Of a stretch of DNA of 40,070 bases, positions 12,911-21,370 are shown one piece after another. The stretch lies in the IMG/VR virus record IMGVR_UViG_3300009488_000032, positions 1 through 40,070 of that record. One strand, 5' to 3'. The DNA is from a virus. Under the pieces are notes generated by a model. It saw only the letters and a list, made by a program, of their open reading frames with translations, was not told the DNA's origin and searched no databases. The first letter of the stretch is position 1, and each line of letters opens with the position of its first letter. A program made the position numbers and the translations under genes.

Positions 12911-13115
12911 ATGAGGGCAGGGACAGGGACGTCAAGACTACGGTGTCGATGGAGGTTTTCGGGATGATCGTGGACAGCGGGAAGGGGGTTGACGTGGCGA
13001 AGCCTCGAATATTTCCAACCGAAAGGACAAACCAATGACGGCGAAGAAGACGAACGCGAAGGCATGGCCAACAAACTACTGGTCGAGAATCCGCGGGTTG
13101 AGAACAAGCGACTGA
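12911..13115 (+). other. Region with three chained tiny frames, coding status unclear
   Basis: Between the 23-residue gene and the gene at 13064 I see no clear gene. Three short frames follow each other with ATGA overlaps: 12911-12967 (18 aa), 12964-13038 (24 aa, VAKPRIFPTERTNQ end) and 13035-13115 (26 aa, KKTNAKAWPTNYW). The third overlaps the next gene. Each has a purine-rich stretch upstream (for example GAAAGGACAAACCA at 13021-13034). They may be micropeptides, decayed genes or chance. Confidence 0.25.
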
Positions 13116-13426
13116 AGGAGGCGTTGGCCGGCCAGACCTGGAAGCACGAGATCGCCACGCTCAAGGAAGAACTGCGGGGGGCGGTGGAGGAGGTTGACAA
13201 GTATCGCGATCTCTACCTCGACAGCCAGGGGCGGATGGATCGGGCAGTGCGTCGAATCAAGGAACTCAAAACGGCACTGAAATCGACATGGGATCACAAC
13301 GATGTGCTATGTGCTCAACTCGTGGGTTCTCAAGAAATGCCCGATGGCAGGCTGGTTCGCGAATATGCCCGAGACATAACCATATTCGGCAAGGAATGCG
13401 CCGACACCACTTTGGCCACCGACTGA
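13064..13426 (+). CDS. Hypothetical coiled-coil protein, 120 aa
   Basis: The start is taken at ATG 13064 (MANKLLVENPRVENKRLKEA); the ribosome site is weak (GCGAAGG), and the frame is open upstream to 12989. Residues ~10-85 are a long charged coiled coil (HEIATLKEELRGAVEEVDKY, MDRAVRRIKELKTALKS). The end (VREYARDITIFGKECADTT) is non-coiled. This is the last gene before the late region. Confidence 0.6.
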   Translation: MANKLLVENPRVENKRLKEALAGQTWKHEIATLKEELRGAVEEVDKYRDLYLDSQGRMDRAVRRIKELKTALKSTWDHNDVLCAQLVGSQEMPDGRLVREYARDITIFGKECADTTLATD

Positions 13427-13448
13427 CCCACCCGCAACACTCCCCTAG

Positions 13449-13501
13449 TTGACAAACAATCCCCGTCTGTGTAATGCCTTGATCGAGGGCTAGGCTCTCG
13501 A
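13449..13501 (+). promoter_or_regulatory. Candidate late promoter and hairpin before terminase
   Basis: TTGACA (13449-13454) is followed after 15 bp by TGTAAT (13470-13475), or after 17 bp by the weaker TAATGC. A hairpin follows, TCGAGGGC (13483-13490), loop TAG, GCTCTCGA (13494-13501), eight pairs with one G-U. GAGGCGG before ATG 13516 is the ribosome site. The gap marks the border between the small-gene block and the packaging genes. Confidence 0.5.
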
Positions 13502-13515
13502 CTGCGAGGCGGTCA

Positions 13516-14199
13516 ATGGCAAGAACCCCACCCCCTAGGGGTCGGCCTTATGCCGAGCCGACAAGCAAGACCAAGCCCGTCAAGCGCTGCGGCGCGAAGA
13601 CAAGCAAAGGGAAGCCTTGCCAGAACTACGCCGGGAAGAAAACCGATCACGTCGGAGAAGGAAAGTGCTGGCTTCACGGCGGGCGGGGTGGGGCCAAGCG
13701 GGATAGCCCAATTACACACGGCCTCAAGATCGCAGCACTCCGGCCGTCAACCTATCCGCGGGCCAAAGAGATCCGCGTCGTGGTCGACGCCGCCTTCGAC
13801 GGCCAGGGCGATCTGTGGTGGGCGCGGGATCTACTCCGGACACAGATCCGGATCTGCTATGACCGAATGTGCACGCTCGAGGTCATGCGAGACGGAGAGG
13901 ACGGCGATCCGTCAGAGGCATTTCTTGCTGCACTCGAGGAACAGTTTGGCCGCTGGTTCACCAGGGCGTCAACGCTCACCGCGCAATTGCCCCGGCTCAT
14001 GCTGGAGATCAAGAAGCTCGGATTGGAGGAGAAAGACAAGACATACGCTCTTTTCGTCACGCCTCCCGAGGGCGTTGATTTCGTTCCTTTCCGTGCTGGC
14101 GATCTTCCTGTTGACACGCGGGACAACTTCTTGCGCGCCTATGCTCAGAAGCTCATCGACTCGGGCGACCTGGACAGTGACGATGACGGACGTGATTGA
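13516..14199 (+). CDS. terS: Terminase small subunit
   Basis: The first 60 residues hold CGAKTSKGKPCQNYAG and, after a spacer, GKCWLHGGRGGAKRDSPITHG (seen in two parts): cysteines 25, 35, 51 and His54 of a small zinc-stabilised motif common in phage terminase small subunits and related packaging proteins. The middle is helical (WWARDLLRTQIRICYDRMC). The protein would bind the packaging site and regulate the large subunit. The position directly before the large subunit and the 17-bp overlap with it support the call. The call rests on motif and position, since small subunits diverge strongly. Confidence 0.8.
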   Translation: MARTPPPRGRPYAEPTSKTKPVKRCGAKTSKGKPCQNYAGKKTDHVGEGKCWLHGGRGGAKRDSPITHGLKIAALRPSTYPRAKEIRVVVDAAFDGQGDLWWARDLLRTQIRICYDRMCTLEVMRDGEDGDPSEAFLAALEEQFGRWFTRASTLTAQLPRLMLEIKKLGLEEKDKTYALFVTPPEGVDFVPFRAGDLPVDTRDNFLRAYAQKLIDSGDLDSDDDGRD

Positions 14200-15640
14200 C
14201 TTCGCGGCGGCACTCCGGGCCCGGGGCCTGGGTGCTGACGAGATCCCGCTGGTCTTGCGTGATCCCAAATACCCCGACCGACCGCTGCAACTCCAGCCAT
14301 ACCAGTGGGAGTATGCCACATCGTCGTCCTACGCGACCTACCTGGCCGGCGGCTGGTTCTCGGGCAAGTCCTACGCGCTGCTACAGTGGCTTGCGTTGAG
14401 GGCGTACAGCAATCCGCCCGGCACGTCGGGCATGGTGGCGCTGCCGACTCATAAGATGATGCGGGAATTCTTGAGTCAGTACCTACTCCCCTCGTTCGGC
14501 CAGGGTCAGGATGGGATGATCGTGGGCGGCAACTGGGAGGAGGGCGCGCTCTACCTCAAGGGTAATCGGCGCTTGCTCTACCGCTCGGCACACGAGCCCA
14601 AGCGGATCGAGGTATCGGACCTGTGCTATGTCGGCGCTGATGAGATCGGTTTGATGAAGTCGGAAGTCTTCGTCCGCATGGTGGCGCGGACCAGAGATGA
14701 ACGGGCGACACTGCCGTTCCTCGGATTCACTGGCGTCCCGATCTTCGGCTGGCTCAAAGATAACTTCGATGGTCGCAACGACATGCAGCGGCGCATCATG
14801 CACATTCGATCCACGGACAACAAACGGGTGAGCAAAGAAGCGCTGAAGAACCTACTTGACGCCTGCCCGGCCAGACTCCGGCCCTGCTACATCGACGGTC
14901 GGTTTGTGCCGCCGGGCAATCGGGTCTACCATGTTTACGACAGAGACAGACACATTATCGATTGGAGTTTCGATTATTACGTTGAGCGCCTGCGTCACGC
15001 CAGGGTGCGCTCAGAGGTCGTTGTCGTCATTGACCCCGGGCTCCGCACTCCGCATGTGCTGTTCGTCCAGATCGTTCCCGAGGATGTGCGGCTACCGAAC
15101 GGCAAGGTCACGGCGAGCCCAACCGCGATCGTGTTCGATGAGCTTTACCCGGCCGGTCGTGATGAGGATGCGATCCGCACCGATCAACTCTGCGGGCTTA
15201 TCAAGGCCAAGGGCTACCCGCTGCGGCGCTGCATATTCGACCCCGCCGGACTCGCCAAAGAGCAGACATCCGGCGTGAGCGTTGCCGAGATCATAGCGAA
15301 CGAATTGAACCTCGAAGTGGAATACGAGACTGATCCCTCTCTGCGCTCGGTGATCAACGGCATCGAGCTTGTTGATCGCATGTTGAGCCCGACGACTGGC
15401 GACCCAATGCTTTACTTCGCCCGATCGCTTGACGAAAGCGCAGATCCGCGGGCAGTGCTCCGGGCTATCGACGTGTACCATTATCCAAAGGATGCGGAGG
15501 GCAAGCCGGTGTCCGACAACCCGGTAAAAGATGGCGTCACGGATCACGCGATGGATGACTTGAGATACCTAGCAATCAATACCGAAGAGTTCATCCCGAT
15601 TGACTGGCGACAGCGCATCACGTCGTACCGTGCAGCATAG
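14183..15640 (+). CDS. terL: Terminase large subunit
   Basis: This 485-residue packaging ATPase/nuclease has Walker A GGWFSGKS (56-63), Walker B with the catalytic Glu as CYVGADEIG (D153, E154), and the RNase H-like nuclease beginning VVVIDPGL (D284), with further acidic positions at FDELYP and FDPAG. The ATPase drives DNA into the head, and the nuclease cuts the concatemer. ATG 14183 is chosen because it gives a normal N terminus (MTDVIDFAAALRARGLGADE); the frame is open far upstream but overlaps the small subunit there. Length is normal for the family. Confidence 0.95.
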   Translation: MTDVIDFAAALRARGLGADEIPLVLRDPKYPDRPLQLQPYQWEYATSSSYATYLAGGWFSGKSYALLQWLALRAYSNPPGTSGMVALPTHKMMREFLSQYLLPSFGQGQDGMIVGGNWEEGALYLKGNRRLLYRSAHEPKRIEVSDLCYVGADEIGLMKSEVFVRMVARTRDERATLPFLGFTGVPIFGWLKDNFDGRNDMQRRIMHIRSTDNKRVSKEALKNLLDACPARLRPCYIDGRFVPPGNRVYHVYDRDRHIIDWSFDYYVERLRHARVRSEVVVVIDPGLRTPHVLFVQIVPEDVRLPNGKVTASPTAIVFDELYPAGRDEDAIRTDQLCGLIKAKGYPLRRCIFDPAGLAKEQTSGVSVAEIIANELNLEVEYETDPSLRSVINGIELVDRMLSPTTGDPMLYFARSLDESADPRAVLRAIDVYHYPKDAEGKPVSDNPVKDGVTDHAMDDLRYLAINTEEFIPIDWRQRITSYRAA

Positions 15641-15648
15641 GAGAGACA

Positions 15649-17310
15649 ATGGCATTCTTGGGCGATCTCGTTTTCCGACTAATGGGCGCCAACGGCGATC
15701 ACGAAAAGTTCTTCAAACGCTACGAAGGCAAGCGGGGGATAGCTCACTTCGATGCGCTCCGGGCCTACGTCGAGAGCTACCAGCCAGACGGCACGAACTA
15801 CGGGTACAAAGCGGAGATGGACAACCGTGTACTCTACCTATCAGGTGCCATGCAGAAGGACATGAACGAAATCCTGAAGCGCCAGTTCGAACTTACCTTC
15901 GAGGATTACAAGCGGGAAATGGTCAACCTCAAATTGATGCGGTCGATCATCCATGAACGTGCCCAAGTCTTTCCAGAGAGCACAAAGTTCGTGTTGATCG
16001 ACCGTGAGACAGGTGACGAGTTGGAGCCCGACGACAAGGGCGAGGGCCTCCAGGCAAAACAGTTCGCATCCATGATCAAGGATGGGCTCTGGCCCACCGT
16101 GCTCCGTAGCGCCGATGCCCTGGTGCAGACCTGTAACCGGGTGGGCCTCAAGGCGTGGTACGATCAAGACATCGAAGACGTGCGGCTCTCCGCGTATCCC
16201 CCGCAAGACGTGATGATCGTCCGCAACCCGTTCCGTCCGTGGTCGCCCTACACCGCGCCAGCCGTCATGTTTCGCCATGCCTCAATGCTTGGCGACGGCT
16301 ACTGCGATATGTGGGAGGTGTGGTCAACCGGTGATCTCAAGACGCCCGATGGTGAAGACGAACGCGGCCTCCCGATCTGGCTGCCCACCGCGCACTACAT
16401 GACCGATGGCGGAAAGGAATACCACATCAACGAGAACGACGAAAACCCATTCAAAGACCTACGCCACGACGACCGGCCCATCGTGCCATACACATGGATG
16501 AGTGACGACGGCGGTACCGACCTGTACGTGTTCGGCCAAGAGGATCTGCTGACGCTCAATCGCGTTTGCAACTGGGGCATGACCAGCCTGCACATCTCCG
16601 TCATCAACCAGGCGTTTGCCATCCCCTACTTCCACGCCGAAGCGGGCAAGTCCGTCAAGGTGCCGAAAGACCTGATTCTCTCGCCCAAGCGCCTGTGGCA
16701 ATTACCAAAGGGCGTAGAGATCCGCTTCGCATCCCCTGACCTCGACATCGAGGGACCGACTGCGCTTTATGATCGGCTCATGAAATGGGACGCCATCTTC
16801 TCCGGCCTCGACTCCGAAGTGGTCACGGTCGAGGCGAGAACGGGCGAGCAATCAGGCCGGGCGCTGCGGATCAAACAGACGCGCCTGGAGAAGTTCATCT
16901 CGCCGCTGCGCGAGAACTACGCACCGCCGGTTGAGGAGATCATGGCGCGGGGGATCATCGTCCATAACTACTACAAGGACCGGGTCAAAGATCGCGTTGA
17001 AATCGACCTTCTCAAATACAAGCCCACCGTGATATTCGGCGATCTCAAGGTGCCGGTCGATAGCAAAGAAGAGGGCGAAAGCTTCATGGTCGAGATCGAG
17101 CACGACGTATCGACGCCGATCGATTGGCTCATGAAGAAGGCCGGCATCACCCGAGACGAGGCAGAGAAGCGGCTGGAGGCGAACGCGGCGTACAACAAGG
17201 AAACGCGGGACGCCAGGCGCATCATTCCGATTGACGAGTCCGATGAAGACATCGAGCCGGGCGAGAAAGACACCGGCGATACCGATCAGGACGATGACAT
17301 CGAGGAATAG
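15649..17310 (+). CDS. Portal protein
   Basis: This 553-residue protein follows the terminase, after GGAGAG. Features fit a portal: an N-terminal helical region, a mixed core with DPQDVMIVRNPFR-like strands (YPPQDVMIVRNP), a long helix region (TEEVMARG-like, NYAPPVEEIMARGII) and an acidic tail (DESDEDIEPGEKDTGDTDQD). Portals form the dodecameric ring through which DNA passes. I recognise it mainly by size, position and overall composition, not by a signature motif. Confidence 0.75.
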   Translation: MAFLGDLVFRLMGANGDHEKFFKRYEGKRGIAHFDALRAYVESYQPDGTNYGYKAEMDNRVLYLSGAMQKDMNEILKRQFELTFEDYKREMVNLKLMRSIIHERAQVFPESTKFVLIDRETGDELEPDDKGEGLQAKQFASMIKDGLWPTVLRSADALVQTCNRVGLKAWYDQDIEDVRLSAYPPQDVMIVRNPFRPWSPYTAPAVMFRHASMLGDGYCDMWEVWSTGDLKTPDGEDERGLPIWLPTAHYMTDGGKEYHINENDENPFKDLRHDDRPIVPYTWMSDDGGTDLYVFGQEDLLTLNRVCNWGMTSLHISVINQAFAIPYFHAEAGKSVKVPKDLILSPKRLWQLPKGVEIRFASPDLDIEGPTALYDRLMKWDAIFSGLDSEVVTVEARTGEQSGRALRIKQTRLEKFISPLRENYAPPVEEIMARGIIVHNYYKDRVKDRVEIDLLKYKPTVIFGDLKVPVDSKEEGESFMVEIEHDVSTPIDWLMKKAGITRDEAEKRLEANAAYNKETRDARRIIPIDESDEDIEPGEKDTGDTDQDDDIEE

Positions 17311-18585
17311 ATGGCCCGACGCAGCCCATACGCGAATCCCGACGTTGAAAGCTCCGTGCTTGACATCGAAGACGCTTTCCGCAAGTCGTTCCGCAAGATC
17401 GCTGTCCGCTTCAAGAAGTTGATCCGAGACATCAAGGCGGGCCAGGGTATCAAGTACGGGGATGCGGCCACGGCCAGTAAGATTCGCGCGCTGATCTTCG
17501 AGCTTGAAAACGAGATGAACGAGGCCGGATTCGGCGACATCTTGAAGGAGCAACGGGCCGCGTTGAGTCGCATGACGGCGGCCGTGCTGAAGGAGGCTGG
17601 CGATCTTGGCATCCCGGCCGCGTTTACGAGCGCGGAGAAAGAGCAAATCAGGCTGCTGCGCTCTGGCTCCCACCATAAGCTGATAATGCACCGCCGCAAA
17701 GCCGCATCACAACTCGAGGAGATTCTTGTCCGCAGCGCCACCGCGAACGTAGACGTTGACGACGTGGTATCCGCCATCGCCCGCAGATTGGAGATCACCG
17801 AGACGCAGGCCCGCACCGAAGCAGAGAAGACGATCGCCACATTCCACACGCAGACCAGAGTTGAGCGTTCGACCAGGGCGGGCGTCAAGTGGTTCCTCTA
17901 TCGAGGGCCGCAGGATTCGCGGACGCGCAAGTTCTGCCAGCAATTCGCCGGTACACGAGTCACGATTGCCATACTCAACAGGCATGCGGGCAGCTTCGAG
18001 CGCGACCCCAAGTTCGTGCCCGTCTCCGCGTGGCTCGGCACTTACAACTGCCGTCATGAACTGGTCCCGTTGCCGAGAGAGGAGCGGTGGAGTAAATATC
18101 CGATCGGACCACGGGGGACGATTGCGGCGATCAGGCCGGAGCCAAAAAAGGTCGAGCCGAAAGCCACTCCGGAGCCACGGCCAGAATCAATCAAGGCAAG
18201 GCCAAAGGCGGCTACACCACTAACCAAGGCTGAAGAGGCGGAAAGGATCGAAGCCAGGCGACAAACGACCGCATTTCTTGAGGCAGAAAAAGAAGTCGCC
18301 GAGAAGGCGAAGAAGCGGGAGAAACCGAAGAAGCGGGAGAAACCGAAGAGATATAAAGTCATCGGCAACACGTTCGAAGAAATGCGGGCCGAGTTGTCCA
18401 ATGCGAGACAAGCTTATCGAAAAGGGGATATGGAGCCCTGGGAATACGAGAGGATCGGCAAAGCCATCATTTCCAAATATTCGCGGCTTCGGAATCGTGA
18501 ATTGAAGCTAAAAGGCAGAAGTATTAGTAGTACGATGGCGCATACCGAATTAATAGAAGGCAAATTCGCCTGGCTGGACAAATGA
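17311..18585 (+). CDS. Minor head protein, Mu F / SPP1 gp7-like, with long basic tail
   Basis: The gene begins immediately after the portal stop. Residues ~150-255 hold the Mu-F-like domain: TEAEKTIATFHTQTRVERST, KWFLYRGPQDSRTRKFCQQF and YNCRHELVPL, the last two bearing the Cys/His pattern typical of this family. Such proteins bind the portal and help head assembly or DNA entry. Beyond residue ~270 the protein is unusual: a Pro/Lys/Glu-rich linker with repeated KKREKP units, then a helical domain (FEEMRAELSNARQAYRKGDM) of unknown role. The start has no clear Shine-Dalgarno apart from GAGGAA. Confidence 0.8.
   Translation: MARRSPYANPDVESSVLDIEDAFRKSFRKIAVRFKKLIRDIKAGQGIKYGDAATASKIRALIFELENEMNEAGFGDILKEQRAALSRMTAAVLKEAGDLGIPAAFTSAEKEQIRLLRSGSHHKLIMHRRKAASQLEEILVRSATANVDVDDVVSAIARRLEITETQARTEAEKTIATFHTQTRVERSTRAGVKWFLYRGPQDSRTRKFCQQFAGTRVTIAILNRHAGSFERDPKFVPVSAWLGTYNCRHELVPLPREERWSKYPIGPRGTIAAIRPEPKKVEPKATPEPRPESIKARPKAATPLTKAEEAERIEARRQTTAFLEAEKEVAEKAKKREKPKKREKPKRYKVIGNTFEEMRAELSNARQAYRKGDMEPWEYERIGKAIISKYSRLRNRELKLKGRSISSTMAHTELIEGKFAWLDK
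18310..18345 (+). repeat. 18-bp tandem repeat (2 copies) in minor head gene
   Basis: The unit AAGAAGCGGGAGAAACCG occurs at 18310-18327 and 18328-18345 without change, and a partial third copy follows. It encodes KKREKP repeats in the basic linker. Identity at all bases suggests recent expansion. Confidence 0.9.
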
Positions 18586-19145
18586 CCGTCTCGATCAAAA
18601 CCAAGTTTGACCTCGGGGAGATTGAGAAGTTCTCGATGATCCCCAAAGATGCGGCACGGAGCGCCTTTCAACTGGTGGCTGACGAGTACATGCTTGACGT
18701 GCGCGAGAACGTAGACGCGGGCAAGACGCCGGACGGTAAGCCGCTCAAGGTCTACGATCCGAAATACGCCGCGCTCAAGAGGCGGGCTGGCCGCACCGTT
18801 GACTCAAGCAAGCCGGATCTCACTCTTACCGATGCGATGTGGAAAGCCATGGTAGCGCTGGTGTCACCAGACGGCCGGAGGATGACCGTCTCTTTTCCGG
18901 GCAACCATCCGAATACGCGCTTCAGGTCTGCGAAGGGGCCGGCCAAGGGACGGACGCGGAGCGCACCGGGCCAGTCCTTGACCGTTTCGCGCACGAAGGG
19001 AGCTATCTTGACTTCGATTATCGCAGAAGCCAACGACAGGCTGCGCCCTTTCATTGGGGTTTCACCTACCGGATTACAACGACTTTTCAAACTCTTTCTG
19101 CGCTCGGTGAGCAAGGCGTTGACAAAAGAAAATGAGGGCACTTGA
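18582..19145 (+). CDS. Phage virion morphogenesis / head completion protein
   Basis: This 187-residue protein is ATGA-coupled to the minor head gene. PDGKPLKVYDPKYAALKRRA is like the 'G-x-x-W-x-x-L/PxYAxxKxxxG' part of phage virion morphogenesis (gpG/HK97 gp10-like) proteins, and the C-terminal end is a short helix (LQRLFKLFLRSVSKALTK). Such proteins usually act at the head-tail joint. The family assignment is moderate; position alone would also allow another head protein. Confidence 0.5.
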   Translation: MTVSIKTKFDLGEIEKFSMIPKDAARSAFQLVADEYMLDVRENVDAGKTPDGKPLKVYDPKYAALKRRAGRTVDSSKPDLTLTDAMWKAMVALVSPDGRRMTVSFPGNHPNTRFRSAKGPAKGRTRSAPGQSLTVSRTKGAILTSIIAEANDRLRPFIGVSPTGLQRLFKLFLRSVSKALTKENEGT

Positions 19146-19201
19146 CAAAAGGTTTTCAATGATCCTAGGTTTGGACAGGATCACAAATCCCGGCGACGGG
19201 A
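19142..19201 (+). promoter_or_regulatory. Candidate promoter and paired hairpins before the scaffold gene
   Basis: TTGACA (19142-19147) overlaps the upstream stop; an 18-bp spacer leads to TAGGTT (19166-19171), a weak -10. GATCCT (19161-19166) pairs with AGGATC (19177-19182). TCCCG-GCGA-CGGGA (19188-19201) is a stem with a GNRA tetraloop, ending just before GAGAGGACG and ATG 19215. Head proteins are needed in large amounts, so a promoter here is plausible. Confidence 0.45.
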
Positions 19202-19214
19202 GAGAGGACGAAAA

Positions 19215-20072
19215 ATGATCAACTGGTTCTTGAATCTGCTGGGCGGATCGATGGACCTTGGACTCAATTTACCCATCACTGGCGCGGATGACGGAGGCGG
19301 CGAGGCCGGTTCCAGTTCCGACGGCGGGTCCGAAGGAGCGGGCGACGGTGGCGGTGACAACTCAGGCGAGGGAGGCGATGGAGGCGATAGCGCGGCCGGC
19401 GGCGGGTCTGCCGGTGGGTCAAGCGGCGGGTCCGTTGGCTCAGGCGATAGCTTCGAATCCGACCTTGCGGGGAAGACCGTCGAGGAGTTGATCGCCTTGA
19501 ATACCAAGCTTCGCGATGATCGCTCCAAGAAGAACAAGGCGCTGGAGGGGCTGAAGGGCACCAAGAAGGAACTCGACGCAGCCAAGACGGAACTCGCCAG
19601 GATCGCCCGCGAGAAGATGAACGACGACGAAAAGCGAGATGCCGACTCCAGGGCCGCCACCGAGCGGGCCGACGCATCGGACGCAAAGGTCAAGAAGTAC
19701 CGTATCAAGACGGCCGCCAACTCGACCGGCACCAAGGTGCTTGACCCCGACTTCGTTGAGTACAAGATCAGCGAGCATCTGAAGGCCAACCCCGACGCCA
19801 CCGACGAAGACTTGGCCGGAGTGACCACCGCGCTCCTCAAGTCCAGTCCGATCGCCTTCGAGAGTAGCAACGGAAGCGGCGGCACAGTCAACACGGCGGG
19901 CGGCGGGGCCAGCGCGCAGGCAGGCAGAGTATCGATGCAATCAGAGCTAGAACTTGTAAATAAACAACTCGAATCCCGGGCCGGCCTGACGTTGCAGCAA
20001 GACGCAGAGCTGTGCGCCAAGAAAGCGCGGCTGACGCAGCAACTCAGCGCGCAGAGCGGAGCCGGGACGTAG
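19215..20072 (+). CDS. Capsid scaffolding protein
   Basis: The protein has 285 residues. Residues ~20-75 are an extreme Gly/Ser/Asp-rich low-complexity stretch. A coiled coil follows (VEELIALNTKLRDDRSKKNK, ALEGLKGTKKELDAAKTELA), then a more ordered part (YKISEHLKANPDATDEDLAG) and a helical C terminus. Acidic, coiled-coil, low-complexity proteins directly before the major capsid gene are typically scaffolds that guide capsid assembly and leave later. No protease is visible in the neighbourhood, so removal would be by exit or an unseen protease. Confidence 0.75.
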   Translation: MINWFLNLLGGSMDLGLNLPITGADDGGGEAGSSSDGGSEGAGDGGGDNSGEGGDGGDSAAGGGSAGGSSGGSVGSGDSFESDLAGKTVEELIALNTKLRDDRSKKNKALEGLKGTKKELDAAKTELARIAREKMNDDEKRDADSRAATERADASDAKVKKYRIKTAANSTGTKVLDPDFVEYKISEHLKANPDATDEDLAGVTTALLKSSPIAFESSNGSGGTVNTAGGGASAQAGRVSMQSELELVNKQLESRAGLTLQQDAELCAKKARLTQQLSAQSGAGT

Positions 20073-20089
20073 CCACGAAAGGGTAGGCC

Positions 20090-21271
20090 ATGGCAAACGA
20101 ATATGGAATGCAGGACACCTCGCAGGCGACCGCCGCGAGGATCACATATGCAAACGCAGTAGCCCTGTTACAACCCGTCCAGACCCCGGTGCTCTCGCTG
20201 GTGTCGCCCAATCTGCAAAACCTGAGCGTGTCCAAGGGCGGACTCGGCGGTGGAGACGGCACGGCGGGCGGCAGCACAACCATCAAGCACGCGGAGAAGA
20301 CTTATCGCGTGGGCCGCACTACCTTGAACGGTGCCTTGACGGCCGCCTCGACCTCGATGACCCTGGACGATCCGTTCGCGGAGACCGGCTTCATCGTGCA
20401 GATGGGCGAGGAGACGATCCTATGCGGTGAGACCTCCGACCGCTTGACCTTCGACATCACCGACGGTCGCAGCGTGGGGACCGCGGCCGCCGAGATTCAC
20501 GACGACGGCGTGGACGTGCTGATCATGGGCAAGCCCTTCAAAGAGGGCAGCCCGGCCAAAACCGGCGGGCTCATCGTGACCCCTTCGGAGATCACCAACT
20601 ACCTCCAGAACTTCATGGAGGTCGCCGACGTGACCGGCTCCATGCGCTTTCTCTCCAAGTACTACGAGGGAGACGGAGACGCCCTGATCGCAATGCTCGC
20701 CGAGCACAACATGGCGCTGAAGCACGAACTCGAGCACTGCCTGATCTGGGGCAAGGCGGTTGCCAGGGTCGCCAAGACCACAGCGGGAGTCGCGGACGGG
20801 ATCTACGAGCGAGTCGCCGCGACCGCAAGCGTGGACATGAGCGACGATCTGATCACCTACACCGACGTACAGAAGGCAATCCGAGCCATGCGGAAGCGGG
20901 GCGCTCGCCCGTCGGCACTGGCATGCAGCTTCTACCAGGCCGATTACTTCAACAACCTGGGCATCTCCCAGATCACCCTGGGCGGCTCCGAGGCAGCCCG
21001 CGTGATCTACGGCACCGTCGTTCCGCAGCTTCGAGTCGGCGACATCATGCTCGACATCATCGCGACCGACAAGATGGATGACAACGCCATGATCCTGAGC
21101 CCGGAGAACATCAACGTCGGCCCGAAAGAGGTGGGTCGCCACTTCCACCCGGAACCGCTGGGCAAGGAAGGCGACAGCGATCAGGTGATGATCATCGGCG
21201 AGTACACCTTTCAGGTGATGCTGCCGTGGTCGCACTACTGGTTCAAGAACGTGGCGAGAGAGAACACCTAG
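20090..21271 (+). CDS. Major capsid protein (SU10/DUF5309 type)
   Basis: This 393-residue protein follows the scaffold with GAAAGGG upstream of the ATG. It begins with TPVLSLVSPN-like text, then has the domain pattern of SU10-type capsid proteins: LDDPFAETGFIVQMGEETIL, the TDGRSVGTAAAEIHDDG turn and a PFKEGSPAKTGGLIVTPSEITNY stretch (in parts). The C-terminal core is ...YGTVVPQLRVGDIMLDIIATD and ends with the beta strands QVMIIGEYTFQVMLPW. The fold is HK97-like in known members. Length and position support the major capsid role. Confidence 0.85.
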   Translation: MANEYGMQDTSQATAARITYANAVALLQPVQTPVLSLVSPNLQNLSVSKGGLGGGDGTAGGSTTIKHAEKTYRVGRTTLNGALTAASTSMTLDDPFAETGFIVQMGEETILCGETSDRLTFDITDGRSVGTAAAEIHDDGVDVLIMGKPFKEGSPAKTGGLIVTPSEITNYLQNFMEVADVTGSMRFLSKYYEGDGDALIAMLAEHNMALKHELEHCLIWGKAVARVAKTTAGVADGIYERVAATASVDMSDDLITYTDVQKAIRAMRKRGARPSALACSFYQADYFNNLGISQITLGGSEAARVIYGTVVPQLRVGDIMLDIIATDKMDDNAMILSPENINVGPKEVGRHFHPEPLGKEGDSDQVMIIGEYTFQVMLPWSHYWFKNVARENT

Positions 21272-21370
21272 ACCCAAGGTGCGATAGGCGCAGGAACTAA
21301 ACATCTCGGCAGAAAGTAAACTGAGGAAGCAGAAATAAACGAATCGAAACGAACGACGAAAGGAAAAGTC

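Noticed and set aside
13550-14182. N-terminal extension of the terminase large subunit
   Set aside because: The frame is open upstream, but the text is Arg/Ser-rich and overlaps the small subunit. ATG 14183 gives a normal start.
19181-20020. 279-residue minus-strand frame, Ser/Pro-rich
   Set aside because: It mirrors the Gly/Ser/Asp low-complexity scaffold gene. The composition explains the lack of stops.
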